Counted from the stretch's first letter, positions 23,057 to 32,116 are shown. The stretch: 38,896 nucleotides of DNA from Clostridia bacterium (GCA_016293435.1 JAEDEG010000013.1:1-38896); one strand, 5' to 3'. Numbers and translations are program-made. The notes: generated from the sequence alone by a model not told the origin.

Positions 23057-23632
23057 TTAACTATTGTATCCTATTTCAAAGGCTTTGAGGTTAATATCGA
23101 GAAATTTGGACGGAACAGTCTCCCTGATAACATCAATCCAAATTTGCTTATCTACATCACTGTTTTTTGCAAAGCATCCTATAAGAACAATGTTGACAGC
23201 TTTAACGGTGCCGGCTTCTGTTGCTCCCGAAAGAGCATCAATAGCTGTCACATCGGATAATTTGGATTTTATTTTTTTCAAAATATTCTCAGGATATTTC
23301 ATAGCACCTGTAATTACAGGCATAGGATCCATCTTTTGGGTATTAACTATCAATTTTCCGTCTTTCTTCAGGTAAGGGAGCCATCTATATGCTTCAAGTT
23401 CTTCAAATGCGAGAAGAAAATCAGCCTCACCCTCAAATATAAGCGGTGAATATACTTTATCAGAATATTTTACATATGTTACAACACTACCGCCTCTCTG
23501 GCTCATTCCATGAACCTCCGAAACTTTTACATCATATCCTGCTTTTATTGCTACCTTTCCGATAATGCGGCTGGCAAGCAAAGTCCCTTGACCACCAACA
23601 CCTACAATCATTACATTACTCACATTCTTCAC
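23057..23632 (-). CDS. iorB: Indolepyruvate:ferredoxin oxidoreductase, beta subunit
   Basis: The protein has 191 aa and is the gamma-type domain of 2-oxoacid:ferredoxin oxidoreductases, with the opening VMIVGVGGQGTLLASRI and the segment EVHGMSQRGGSVVTYVK. The start is probably the GTG at 23632, inside the end of iorA (17-nt overlap); a second GTG at 23623 or an ATG at 23611 are alternatives. With IorA it oxidatively decarboxylates aryl pyruvates from aromatic amino acids to acyl-CoA, reducing ferredoxin, which the Rnf complex encoded nearby could reoxidise. Confidence 0.94.
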   Translation of the reverse strand: MKNVSNVMIVGVGGQGTLLASRIIGKVAIKAGYDVKVSEVHGMSQRGGSVVTYVKYSDKVYSPLIFEGEADFLLAFEELEAYRWLPYLKKDGKLIVNTQKMDPMPVITGAMKYPENILKKIKSKLSDVTAIDALSGATEAGTVKAVNIVLIGCFAKNSDVDKQIWIDVIRETVPSKFLDINLKAFEIGYNS

Positions 23633-25364
23633 CCGCCTTCTTTATTGCTCCGAACTTACATACATTCATACATAAAGTACAACCGTTACACTGTGATGCA
23701 TCTATTCTGACACTGCCGTCATTTACAAAAATCGCCGGGCAGCCTATTCCCATACACATCTTACAATTTTTACATTTATCATGCTCAATAATGCACGGTG
23801 CACCATAATTTACTGTTTTCAAAAGCGCGCAAGGACGCTGTGAGATAATTACTGATGGTTCAGCGATTTCAATTTCTGTCCTTACAACTTTTTCAAAATT
23901 ATCCAGATCAAACGGATCGGCAACAACAACGCGCTCTATTCCAACGGCATTTGCCAATTTAATCAAATCAACATTTTTGGTTGGCTCACCCTTGATTGTA
24001 TATCCGGTTGTGGGATTTTGCTGATGGCCGGTCATTCCGGTTATGGAGTTATCTAAGATAATAACGGTTGACACACCCTTGTTATACACAACATCTATCA
24101 GACCTGTTATTCCAGAATGGATAAATGTGGAGTCACCAATAACAGCAACAACATTTTTAGTAAACTCTCTGCCGCGTGCCTTTTCCATACCGTGTGCCAT
24201 GCCAATTCCAGCACCCATACATACACAATAATCAACAGAATTGAGTGGAGCTAAAGCACCAAGAGTATAGCACCCTATGTCTCCGCAGACCGTGAGCTTG
24301 AGCTTCTTGAGAATATAATACATGCCTCTATGAGGACAACCCGGACACATTACAGGAGGACGAACCGGAATTTCTTCATCAACTTCAATGTGTTCGGGAA
24401 GCGCTTCTCCCAAAATAGCAGCTCGAATCTGTTGAGGATTGTATTCTCCAATGAGTGTAAATATATCTTTTCCTATTACATCTACACCAATACTCTTGCA
24501 AAATTCTTCAACAAAGGGATCAAGCTCTTCAATAACATATATTTTATCAACTTTTGATGCAAACTCTTTAACAAGCTTTTCGCTTATGGGATATGTAATA
24601 CCAAGTTTCAAAAAGCTTGCATTCGGCAATGCTTCTTTTGCATATTGATACGAAATACCACAAGTAATAACACCTATTTTGGTATCATTAATCTCCATCT
24701 TATTGAATGGACAATCATATCCGTATTCGGCAATTTCTCTACATCTTTCTTCGACTGCGATATGTCGCTTTTTTGCCATTGCAGGCATCATAACATACTT
24801 ACCGGGATTTTTTTCTACATCCTTTAACTTATAATCAACTCTTTCACCAACTTCAACGAGGCTCTGAGAATGAGCTACTCTTGTGGTAAGTCTGAGAATA
24901 ATCGGTGTATCAAATTTTTCACTAAGGTCATATGCAAGCCTTGTAAATTCTTTGCACTCTTCACTGTCTGATGGCTCAATTACCGGAATTTTTGATGCCT
25001 TGCCATGGTTTCGGGTGTCTTGTTCATTTTGCGAACTATGAAGCCCGGGATCATCTGCAACTACCACAACCAGTCCGCCGTTTACACCGGTATATGATGC
25101 CGTGTACAACGGATCAGCTGCGACATTGAGTCCGACATGTTTCATGGCAGACATACTTCTTGCCCCACCAAAGCTTGCACCGATAGCAACTTCTGAAGCA
25201 ACCTTTTCGTTACAAGCCCACTCCGAATAAATTTCATCGTATTGTTTTGAAATTATTTCTGTAACCTCGGTGCTTGGAGTACCGGGATACGAAGAAACTA
25301 CTGTAACACCGGCTTCATATGCCCCTCGTGCTACTGCCTCGTTTCCGAGCATTAACTTTTTCAT
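23616..25364 (-). CDS. iorA: Indolepyruvate:ferredoxin oxidoreductase, alpha subunit
   Basis: The protein has 582 aa. The N-terminal pyrimidine-binding domain starts with MLGNEAVARGAYEAGV and SSYPGTPSTEV. The TPP-binding domain carries GDIGCYTLG and GDSTFIHSG with the downstream Asn. The C-terminus has two ferredoxin clusters (CKNCKMC and CNGCTLC). It is normal length for the family. The substrate is an aryl pyruvate, most often indolepyruvate or phenylpyruvate. The next gene upstream ends 49 nt away, and no paaK-like ligase, often its partner, is in the window. Confidence 0.95.
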   Translation of the reverse strand: MKKLMLGNEAVARGAYEAGVTVVSSYPGTPSTEVTEIISKQYDEIYSEWACNEKVASEVAIGASFGGARSMSAMKHVGLNVAADPLYTASYTGVNGGLVVVVADDPGLHSSQNEQDTRNHGKASKIPVIEPSDSEECKEFTRLAYDLSEKFDTPIILRLTTRVAHSQSLVEVGERVDYKLKDVEKNPGKYVMMPAMAKKRHIAVEERCREIAEYGYDCPFNKMEINDTKIGVITCGISYQYAKEALPNASFLKLGITYPISEKLVKEFASKVDKIYVIEELDPFVEEFCKSIGVDVIGKDIFTLIGEYNPQQIRAAILGEALPEHIEVDEEIPVRPPVMCPGCPHRGMYYILKKLKLTVCGDIGCYTLGALAPLNSVDYCVCMGAGIGMAHGMEKARGREFTKNVVAVIGDSTFIHSGITGLIDVVYNKGVSTVIILDNSITGMTGHQQNPTTGYTIKGEPTKNVDLIKLANAVGIERVVVADPFDLDNFEKVVRTEIEIAEPSVIISQRPCALLKTVNYGAPCIIEHDKCKNCKMCMGIGCPAIFVNDGSVRIDASQCNGCTLCMNVCKFGAIKKAGEECE

Positions 25365-25413
25365 AAGTAATACCTTCCTTATTATTCATTAATATCTATA
25401 TAATAACACATTT

Positions 25414-26406
25414 TCAGACTAAAATAAAGTCTTTTTTGCAAATTTCACAAATGAGGCTAATGCAAGCGTTTATATCGCTTATTTGAGCAGTTTCGCACGG
25501 CGTGTGAATATACCTAACCGGTACAGATAATGCACCGGTTACAGCGCCTCCTCTTATTGTCTGCATAGCACCGGCATCGTTATCTCTGAAAGTAATAATC
25601 TCATACTGATAGTCAATACCGGAATCTTTGGCAATCTGACAAATAGCATTGCGAAGTCCCTTATGGGTTATTACCGATTTATCCATAATTTTAACTGCCA
25701 CTCCGGATCCGAGCTTTATATCATTTACTTCGCAATTGGGAGTATCACCGGTATCTGTAACATCTACCGATATGGCAATATCAGGATTAATATTGTACAC
25801 TGCCGGTTTAACGCCTCTAAGCCCTAATTCCTTTTGTGAAGAAAAAACAAAATACAAATCAAAGCTATTATAATTTATGCGTTTTATAGCCTGAACAAGG
25901 GAATAAACGCCTGCGCGATTATCTAATGCCTTAGAAATGATTTTATCACCGGAAATTCTGAAATCACCGCAAAATGAGGCTGTATCACCCGGAGAAACCA
26001 AAGATAATGCTTCCTCTTTGGAAGAAGCACCAATGTCAATATACATATCCTTGGTTTTGAGACCGTTTTTTATGTCATGCTTTGCATCACAGCAAACAAC
26101 ACCATATACATCTGATGAAAACCTCACTCTTTGATAGAGCGCTGCATATAAATTCACCTTGCCAACGCATGCAAATCGTATATATCCGCAGTCATCAATA
26201 TAATTTGCCATGATACCTATTTCATCAGTGTGAGCGGCAAAAAGCAATCTTTTTCCGTCACCCTTTTTATGTGCGATAAGATTTCCGAGATTATCGGTAT
26301 ATGTCTCGTCAACATAATCGCGTATTTCGTCTTTAATTATGGATACAATGTGTTCTTCATTGCCGGACACCGCACTGCATTGAGTGAGCCTTGTTAATAA
26401 TTCCAT
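25414..26406 (-). CDS. M42 family aminopeptidase paralog lacking the catalytic Glu
   Basis: The protein has 330 aa of the M42 (TET/glutamyl aminopeptidase-like) family. Metal ligands are kept: H59 in AAHTDE, D162 in ALDNR, E193, D215 in SVDVTD and H301 in YIHTPCE. The general-base Glu of the usual QEEVG motif is Lys here: QKELG with K192, and the codon reads AAG. A normal hydrolysis mechanism should fail. The gene is the last of three M42 copies, starting in a 1-nt TGATG overlap. It may be a regulatory or structural partner in a mixed dodecamer, or act on a different substrate. Confidence 0.9.
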   Translation of the reverse strand: MELLTRLTQCSAVSGNEEHIVSIIKDEIRDYVDETYTDNLGNLIAHKKGDGKRLLFAAHTDEIGIMANYIDDCGYIRFACVGKVNLYAALYQRVRFSSDVYGVVCCDAKHDIKNGLKTKDMYIDIGASSKEEALSLVSPGDTASFCGDFRISGDKIISKALDNRAGVYSLVQAIKRINYNSFDLYFVFSSQKELGLRGVKPAVYNINPDIAISVDVTDTGDTPNCEVNDIKLGSGVAVKIMDKSVITHKGLRNAICQIAKDSGIDYQYEIITFRDNDAGAMQTIRGGAVTGALSVPVRYIHTPCETAQISDINACISLICEICKKDFILV

Positions 26407-27452
26407 CAGTTTTCACCTCCGAGTCCATCATTTCTGTTGTCAAATTCATCTATATCATTAAGAACTGCTTTGATAAGCTTTTTCATATTATCGTAATCTC
26501 CTCCGTCAGCTACACAGACCGGAGAGTGAATATAACGGCAAGGCAGAGAAATTGAACATACCCTGCAGCCTGTAGCCTCTGTCTGAACTGCACGCGAATC
26601 ATTGCCTCCGTTTGATGTCAGTTTATATTGAAAGTTAATTCCTCGTTCTGTCGCTACTCTGACAACAAAATCGTTAAGCTCTTTATCGGAATATGCACCA
26701 CTGTCCATCAATGAAATAACAGGCCCCTTTCCTAAAGAGGTTGCATAGAGATGTTCGGGTGTAAAAGGAGTATCCGAGGCGGTGGTTGCTTCCAGAATGA
26801 AAGCAATATCGGGTTCTATTCGGTGAGTCAGAACCTTTGCGCCTCTAAGCCCAACTTCTTCTTGAACGGTAAAACAAAAATATATATCCGCATCATAACG
26901 ATCTTTCATAAGCTCCATCATAACACCGCAGCCTGCTCTGTCATCAACGGCTTTGGCTTTAAAACGTCTGTCGTGAAGACGAGTAAATTCTGAAACAAAC
27001 GAAATATAATCGCCTTTTGAGACATATTTTTTTGCATCTTCTTTATCTGAGGCACCGATATCAATATACAAATCTTCGGTTTTTACAACTTTTTTTCGTT
27101 CATCATTACCTTGCAAATGAACAGCTTTAATTCCAACAAAGCCTTCAATTCCTTTTTCTCCTACTCTTACCCTCTGCGTAAGCAATATACGGTCATCAAT
27201 TCCGCCCACTTTTGCAAATTTTATATATCCGTCATCGGTTATATCGCTGACAATTAAACCCACCTCATCCATATGAGCAAAAACAGCTATCTTTCTATTA
27301 TTATTTTTTTTACCTTTTTTGAAAAAAATAATATTTCCCATTGAGTCTACTATAGTATCGTCCGATAAATACGAAACCTGTGATATAATAAAATCCGATA
27401 CTGCTTTTTCATTACCGGAGACTCCGTCTAATTCTGTCAATATCTTCAGCAT
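26406..27452 (-). CDS. M42 family aminopeptidase, middle copy
   Basis: The protein has 348 aa. The active-site set is complete: H60 and D62 in FAHMDEVG, the DDR aspartate in KAVDDRAG, both glutamates of QEEVGLRG, a metal-binding acid in ILEATTASD and the His of YIHSPVC. These enzymes are cytosolic metal peptidases, often dodecamers, that trim short peptides from the N-terminus. The reading frame overlaps the preceding copy by 7 nt, so the copies are translationally linked. Confidence 0.93.
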   Translation of the reverse strand: MLKILTELDGVSGNEKAVSDFIISQVSYLSDDTIVDSMGNIIFFKKGKKNNNRKIAVFAHMDEVGLIVSDITDDGYIKFAKVGGIDDRILLTQRVRVGEKGIEGFVGIKAVHLQGNDERKKVVKTEDLYIDIGASDKEDAKKYVSKGDYISFVSEFTRLHDRRFKAKAVDDRAGCGVMMELMKDRYDADIYFCFTVQEEVGLRGAKVLTHRIEPDIAFILEATTASDTPFTPEHLYATSLGKGPVISLMDSGAYSDKELNDFVVRVATERGINFQYKLTSNGGNDSRAVQTEATGCRVCSISLPCRYIHSPVCVADGGDYDNMKKLIKAVLNDIDEFDNRNDGLGGEN

Positions 27453-28483
27453 AGCACACCCTCCGTTCTGTCAAAGGATTTCAGAAAAGCACACAACGCT
27501 TCAACCGTGTGTTCACAATCTGTTATGGAAAGCGTCTCAACAGGTGTATGCATATATTTGAGCGGCAAAGAAACAAGCATTGTGGGTATGCCGGCTTTGG
27601 CTGTTTGTATCGCCCAGGCATCAGTACCTGTATTGCCGCCCTCAACCTCTATTTCAAAAGGAATTTGTTCTCTTTGCAATACTTTAATAAACCTTTCACA
27701 CACCGATTTATGAATGTTGGGTCCTTTGCATATCACGGGACCAACGCCGCATTTGAATGTGCCTTTGGGTTCATCCGGTGTGGATGCATGTGTAACATCA
27801 ATTGCAATCGCTATATCCGGATTGACACTATAAGAAACAATATTGGCGCCTCTCATACCCACTTCTTCTTGAACAGAGAAACAAATATACAAATCATAAC
27901 CAAGCTCTGTATCTTTCATTTTATCAATACATTCAAGCAATACTGCAACTGCAGCTCTATCATCCATTGCTTTGGAAAAGCACTGTGAACCTTTCAATTG
28001 TACAAAATCACTATGAAAAGTTACAGTGGTTCCCAACGGAATATTTGCTACGGCATCTTCTCTTGTCATGCCAACATCGATGTACAAATTTTCAAAACCA
28101 AGAATTTCGTCATATTCTTCTTTATCCATCAGGTGAGGAGGCTTTGCTCCTATAACACCGACATAGTCTTTTTGCCCATGAACGATAACCGAACTGCCGC
28201 AAAGTATTCGTGAATCAATGCCGCCAACAGGCACTACAAGCAAAAAACCGTTTTTGTCTATTGACTTTACCATGAGACCTATTTCATCGATGTGTGCTTC
28301 AAGCATCACCTTTCCGCTGCCGATTTTACTTTTTTTCACACCGATTATATTTCCCATCGAATCTGAGTAGATTTTCAAATTGAGTTCTTTAAGTTTATTT
28401 TCCAAATAGACTGACAAATTGTGCTCAAATCCGGACACACCGCATAGTTTGCACAATTCTTCTATTCTTTTTACGAGATTCAT
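27446..28483 (-). CDS. M42 family aminopeptidase, first copy
   Basis: The protein has 345 aa with H64 and D66 in EAHIDEIG, D174 in AMDDR, E206-E207 in QEEVGMRG, D229 in AIDVTH and the His of YMHTPVE, a full M42 metal and catalytic set. It lies 12 nt downstream of murD and heads the three-copy array. The three copies are clearly diverged, so this is an old duplication and probably gives different peptide preferences. Peptide turnover would feed amino acids to the aryl-pyruvate oxidoreductase encoded next. Confidence 0.94.
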   Translation of the reverse strand: MNLVKRIEELCKLCGVSGFEHNLSVYLENKLKELNLKIYSDSMGNIIGVKKSKIGSGKVMLEAHIDEIGLMVKSIDKNGFLLVVPVGGIDSRILCGSSVIVHGQKDYVGVIGAKPPHLMDKEEYDEILGFENLYIDVGMTREDAVANIPLGTTVTFHSDFVQLKGSQCFSKAMDDRAAVAVLLECIDKMKDTELGYDLYICFSVQEEVGMRGANIVSYSVNPDIAIAIDVTHASTPDEPKGTFKCGVGPVICKGPNIHKSVCERFIKVLQREQIPFEIEVEGGNTGTDAWAIQTAKAGIPTMLVSLPLKYMHTPVETLSITDCEHTVEALCAFLKSFDRTEGVLC

Positions 28484-28495
28484 AACAGCTCCTAT

Positions 28496-29893
28496 TTATA
28501 AAGAATTCACAATAGATTTAAAGTGATTTCCTCTTTCTTCAAAATTTTTATACATATCAAAGCTCGCGCATGCCGGAGATAAAATTACGGAAACCTCATG
28601 GTTGTCATCGAGCATGCCTTTGGCAAGAGAAAATCCGAGACGTGCAGCATGTTCCATATCTTCTGCCATAACTATTGGTACTGTTTTGTCCCGGGTGGAA
28701 TATTTGTTGATTGCAGCCTCGATTTTTTTTGCTGTTGCACCAACCAAGACTACAGCACTTACTCTCTTTAATATTTTTTTGGCAAGCTCGTCATAAGAAA
28801 GATTTTTGTCGTAACCGCCGGCAATGAGAACTATACGTCCGGGAGGCTGAGCGTCTATTCCTGCAATTGTACGTGTAGGTGATGAACCTATTGAATCGTT
28901 GTAAAAGCTTACACCATCGAGCTTTCTGACAAATTCCATACGATGCTCAACGCCCGAAAAATGTCTCGCAACATAGTCAATTGTCTCTTCACTCACAAAA
29001 GGATATGTCGCACATATTGCCGCCATATAATTCTCGACATTGTGCAACCCTTTTATTTTTATACGAAGAGTGTCCAGAATCGGTTTCCCATGATAATGTA
29101 TTATACCGTTTTTTAAATATGCACCGTCAGTTTCTTTTTTTCTGCTGAACATATCTACAGTGTACTTGTAGCTTTCCTGCAGGTGACATGTGACATCATT
29201 GTCGGCATTTAGTACCAAACGGCAGTTTTCATCATGATATTTATATATATTGGTTTTAGCTTTTGTATACTCTTCCATATCTTTGTGATAGTCAAGGTGG
29301 TTTGGAGTTATGTTGGTTATAACAGACACAGACGGAGAAATACGAAGAGTTTGAAGCTGAAAGCTCGACAATTCGAGAACAACCATATCACCCTCGTATA
29401 TATCATCAAGAGATGCCAGCAACGGAGAACCGATATTTCCTCCAACATGAGTACGATAACCTTCCTTTTTGAGCATCTCATAAATAAGAGTTGTAGTTGT
29501 TGTTTTCCCATCACTTCCGGTTACACCTATAATCTTACAAGGACAAAGTGACATAAATATTTCCATTTCGCTTGTAACAACTTTGCCGTTTTTAATTGCC
29601 TTCTGAATCTGCGGTGAGCTGACTTTTATTCCGGGAGATTTTAAAATTATTTCAAACTCATCGAGATGTTCCAAATAATCATCGCCGAGATATAATGCAT
29701 TACAATGCTCTTTTATTTCATTAAATATTTTACTGTCAAATTTATCCTCGGTTCGTCTGTCACATCCACAGACAACTGCGCCTAAACCGGATAAAAATTC
29801 GATTGCGGGAACATTGCTTATTCCAAGCCCCAGAACTGCAACTTTTTTACCTTTTATCATACCTTTGAAAAACTCAAAATTTGCATTAAACAT
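28496..29893 (-). CDS. murD: UDP-N-acetylmuramoyl-L-alanine--D-glutamate ligase (MurD)
   Basis: The protein has 465 aa, a standard MurD length. The N-terminal domain binds the UDP-substrate (VLGLGISNVPAIEFL, LKSPGI), the central ATPase has GSDGKTT at 126-132 where GTNGKTT is more usual, and the C-terminal domain includes YNDSIGSSPTRTIAG and GGYDKN. It adds D-Glu to the peptidoglycan precursor in the cytosol. It stands outside a dcw cell-wall cluster and is followed at once by the M42 genes. Only 41 nt separate its ATG from the 6S RNA terminator, so a promoter of its own is hard to place. Confidence 0.96.
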   Translation of the reverse strand: MFNANFEFFKGMIKGKKVAVLGLGISNVPAIEFLSGLGAVVCGCDRRTEDKFDSKIFNEIKEHCNALYLGDDYLEHLDEFEIILKSPGIKVSSPQIQKAIKNGKVVTSEMEIFMSLCPCKIIGVTGSDGKTTTTTLIYEMLKKEGYRTHVGGNIGSPLLASLDDIYEGDMVVLELSSFQLQTLRISPSVSVITNITPNHLDYHKDMEEYTKAKTNIYKYHDENCRLVLNADNDVTCHLQESYKYTVDMFSRKKETDGAYLKNGIIHYHGKPILDTLRIKIKGLHNVENYMAAICATYPFVSEETIDYVARHFSGVEHRMEFVRKLDGVSFYNDSIGSSPTRTIAGIDAQPPGRIVLIAGGYDKNLSYDELAKKILKRVSAVVLVGATAKKIEAAINKYSTRDKTVPIVMAEDMEHAARLGFSLAKGMLDDNHEVSVILSPACASFDMYKNFEERGNHFKSIVNSL

Positions 29894-29934
29894 ACAATAC
29901 CACCCTTATTAGCTTTTTTATCCGCCGGATATGT

Positions 29935-29964
29935 AAAAAAGCCAAACTATGTGTTTGGCTTTTT
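29935..29964 (-). terminator. Terminator of the 6S RNA
   Basis: GCCAAAC/GTTTGGC (29941-29947, 29953-29959), lengthened by A/T pairs on both sides, ends in six Ts on the minus strand. It stands directly behind the structured RNA and 41 nt before murD. Confidence 0.75.
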
Positions 29965-29965
29965 A

Positions 29966-30148
29966 TATACGTAGACACCCCGCCGAGCCGTTATTTGAAC
30001 ATATTTTTAACCTGCCGAGCAGGTGGACTCCGCCTGACTGCTTAAATGTTCCCTTGTCTATGCATGGTCTACAGCCACAGCCAGAGATAGGATTCCTTTC
30101 TAAAAATATCGGTTAAAATAAAATTCATTTCACGCACACCGCAGGGAT
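29966..30148 (-). ncRNA. ssrS: 6S RNA (SsrS)
   Basis: The RNA is about 183 nt, like other 6S RNAs. Sequence marks in the same order as E. coli 6S RNA: a 5' arm CCCUGCGGUGUGCGU, then ACCGAUAUUUUU (E. coli GCCGAUAUUUCA), and near the 3' end GUUCAAAUAACGGCUCGG (E. coli GUUCAAGGGUUACAGCC). CCCUGC and GCGGGG can close the outer stem, GAACAU/AUGUUC forms the upper arm and ACCUGC/GCAGGU an apical hairpin, leaving a large open middle. 6S RNA holds the housekeeping RNA polymerase in stationary phase. Both ends are estimated from the promoter and terminator. The comparison was made from memory without a covariance search. Confidence 0.72.
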
Positions 30149-30152
30149 TTGT

Positions 30153-30180
30153 CTTATAAATGATAACACATTATAAGCAA
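30153..30180 (-). promoter_or_regulatory. Promoter of the 6S RNA
   Basis: TTGCTT (30175-30180), 16 bp, TATAAG (30153-30158) on the minus strand. It lies 24 nt past the stop of the DUF1292 gene, and the implied start fits the first paired bases of the RNA. Confidence 0.55.
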
Positions 30181-30203
30181 AAAATCAATAGAAATTTTTA
30201 TTT

Positions 30204-30485
30204 TTAATCTATAATATCAAATTCTTCTCTGCATCTGTCTTTAAACATATCAAAAGCAGCATCAAGTTCGTCTTCATCTTCGATATATACAAAAATATCT
30301 TCTCCCGAAGATTCACTTTCGATACGCATAATAAACACTTCCGACTCGTCATCTTCATTTTCTGCATCCTCAGGAGTTGCAAGAGCAACGTATTTTTTTT
30401 CGGAAAGCTCAAATGAATCTACAATTTCAAGTTCAATTGCTTCGTCGTTTTCATCATAAAATGTAAGTATGTTTGTTTCTTCCAT
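30204..30485 (-). CDS. DUF1292 family protein
   Basis: The protein has 93 aa from the ATG at 30485, 2 nt after the ruvX stop and with AGGAG upstream. It is strongly acidic. The opening NILTFYDENDEAIELEIVDSFE and the central KYVALATPEDAE are the standard DUF1292 pattern. This family sits beside ruvX throughout the Firmicutes (yrzB-yrrK in Bacillus). No biochemical role is known to me. The usual third neighbour IreB (DUF965) is not upstream of ruvX here. Confidence 0.9.
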   Translation of the reverse strand: MEETNILTFYDENDEAIELEIVDSFELSEKKYVALATPEDAENEDDESEVFIMRIESESSGEDIFVYIEDEDELDAAFDMFKDRCREEFDIID

Positions 30486-30487
30486 AT

Positions 30488-30922
30488 TCAAAATTCTCCT
30501 TTTGATTTATTCACTTTGCTGTCAAGATAACTTTGGAGTATAATTTCAGCTGAGACGGTATCGATAATATTTTTACGATTCTTCCCTCGGGTGTTGGTTG
30601 CATTCAAAAAAGAAGAAGCCTCAACAGTAGTGAGACGCTCATCATGAAATGATATAACCATACTCGGAAGTTTTTTTTGCAAATCATTGGCAAAGATTTT
30701 TGTAACCTCTGCTCTTATACCGAGAGTTCCATTCATATTTTTTGGCATTCCGATTACTATTTCGCCTACGTCATTTTCGTTGGCAATATCAACGATTGAA
30801 TCAAGAAGCTTTGAATAAACCTTGTTGGGAAGTGTTTTATACCCATGAGAACTAATTTTTAAAATGTCACTCAATGCTATTCCTACTCTTGAGTCTCCAT
30901 AATCAATACCCATTATTTTCAT
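30488..30922 (-). CDS. ruvX: Holliday junction resolvase-like protein RuvX (YqgF)
   Basis: The protein has 144 aa. I chose the ATG at 30922 (GGAG 8 nt upstream) over the longer frame because the family begins with the KIMGIDYGDSRVGIALSD RNase H-fold motif. The catalytic acids are in GIDYGD, the middle Glu in EIVIGMPKNMNG, and the last Asp in NIIDTVSAE. RuvX/YqgF acts in 16S rRNA maturation and possibly on junction DNA. It is coupled to DUF1292. Confidence 0.94.
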   Translation of the reverse strand: MKIMGIDYGDSRVGIALSDILKISSHGYKTLPNKVYSKLLDSIVDIANENDVGEIVIGMPKNMNGTLGIRAEVTKIFANDLQKKLPSMVISFHDERLTTVEASSFLNATNTRGKNRKNIIDTVSAEIILQSYLDSKVNKSKGEF

Positions 30923-30947
30923 CTGATGTACTCCAATTCTAACAAGC

Positions 30948-30975
30948 ATTATAAATATATTAACACATTTTGGAA
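30948..30975 (-). promoter_or_regulatory. Possible promoter of ruvX-DUF1292
   Basis: TTCCAA (30970-30975), 16 bp, TATAAT (30948-30953) on the minus strand, about 26 nt before the ruvX start. The -10 is perfect and the -35 is weak. Confidence 0.4.
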
Positions 30976-31002
30976 TTTATTTCAACATTTTATTTTAATA
31001 TT

Positions 31003-31377
31003 TTAAAATATATTTCCGAAGTTGAACTCTAAAGTTTCTCTCAGTTTATCTTTTTCTATTTCAAAAAGCATAATCTGCATATATAGGTTATCATAATCCG
31101 AATAAGAGCTGTAGTATTTTAATTTGATCAACAGTTCATCAATCGTTGAATAAAGATTGTGATTTGTAAAAGAAAAAATCGTTGTCTTACTTTTATTCCA
31201 TAAATCATAAAGCTTTTCAATCTCGCTTTCAATATTCTCTTTATTTACGATCTTACTTTTGGATTGAAAAAGTATTTTTTCCATTTCATTACTGAATTTA
31301 CTGACATATATTTTTTCTCCGACAGCTATCGTAACAATCAATGCAGTTATAACAAATATAGTTATCCATGTTCTCAC
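31003..31377 (-). CDS. DUF4363 family membrane-anchored protein
   Basis: The protein has 124 aa. An N-terminal hydrophobic segment (WITIFVITALIVTIAV) anchors an extracytoplasmic helical domain with the WNKSKTTIFSFTNHN stretch typical of DUF4363. It is 6 nt downstream of a DUF421 gene, and this pairing recurs in clostridia. Function is unknown; association with the DUF421 protein in the membrane is a fair guess. Confidence 0.82.
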   Translation of the reverse strand: MRTWITIFVITALIVTIAVGEKIYVSKFSNEMEKILFQSKSKIVNKENIESEIEKLYDLWNKSKTTIFSFTNHNLYSTIDELLIKLKYYSSYSDYDNLYMQIMLFEIEKDKLRETLEFNFGNIF

Positions 31378-31383
31378 TGAAAA

Positions 31384-32004
31384 TCACTCCTTTAGTGATA
31401 TATAGATGTTTTTATCGGAATTGACAGACAAAAGAAAAATATCATCTAATCTATAGCTTCCAATGAACTTATTTACATCGTTTTTATCAAACGGCGAATT
31501 ATAAAGCGTGACCTCTTGTATTTTTCCATCGCAAACAAGCACATATCCAATATCGTCTGCTGTGTCTTTTGTAACTACAGATATTTTACCGTTTGTTTCA
31601 AGCAAGGCATAAAGCACATTGGATATATCAAACACATTAAGCATGCGAAGTTCTTCAAGTAAATCGGATAAACTATATCTGGCCTTTTTCATTTCTTTTT
31701 GGTTTATGACACCATTGTTGATGATATAGGCCGGTCTTCCGGTAACTGTACTTCTGACTTTTTGTGATTTCATGCAAATATACGACAAAAGTATTTCACA
31801 AAACACAAGAATCAGTATAGGAATAATACCATAGAGCAATGGAATTGCACTTTCGCTCATCGGAACAGTTGCAAGGTCGGATATCATTATTGCAACAACA
31901 AGCTCAGACGGTTGAAGCTCACCAATTTGTCTTTTACCCATTATTCTAAGCGAAACTACAACTAAAGCATATAAAATTAGAGTACGAACCAAAGAAATTA
32001 GCAA
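31384..32004 (-). CDS. DUF421 (YetF-like) membrane protein
   Basis: The protein has 206 aa beginning at a TTG. About three N-terminal helices contain RIMGKRQIGELQPSELVVAIMISDLA, the family signature, quoted here only to identify it by its parts RIMGKRQ and LQPSELV. The soluble part has GRPAYIINNG and LLEELRM. YetF-type proteins occur in spore formers and their role is not settled. The gene is divergent from 32117, leaving about 110 bp between the two starts. Confidence 0.88.
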   Translation of the reverse strand: MLISLVRTLILYALVVVSLRIMGKRQIGELQPSELVVAIMISDLATVPMSESAIPLLYGIIPILILVFCEILLSYICMKSQKVRSTVTGRPAYIINNGVINQKEMKKARYSLSDLLEELRMLNVFDISNVLYALLETNGKISVVTKDTADDIGYVLVCDGKIQEVTLYNSPFDKNDVNKFIGSYRLDDIFLLSVNSDKNIYISLKE

Positions 32005-32056
32005 TTTTTAACACCGCTTTATCCAAAATTTATTTAAACTTTATTTGTATTATGCC

Positions 32057-32085
32057 TTTACAGAATCGAATTTATGTGTTAGAAT
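32057..32085 (+). promoter_or_regulatory. Promoter of the plus-strand unit
   Basis: TTTACA (32057-32062), 17 bp, TAGAAT (32080-32085), about 30 bp before the TTG start at 32117. A following ATAATT offers a slightly longer alternative -10. Confidence 0.5.
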
Positions 32086-32116
32086 ATAATTACTATTGAT
32101 TCAGAGGTGATATGTT

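Noticed and set aside
29966..30148. SRP RNA, tmRNA or RNase P RNA instead of 6S RNA
   Set aside because: The conserved SRP apical loop, the tmRNA peptide-tag frame and the RNase P core motifs are absent, whereas several 6S blocks appear in the right order.
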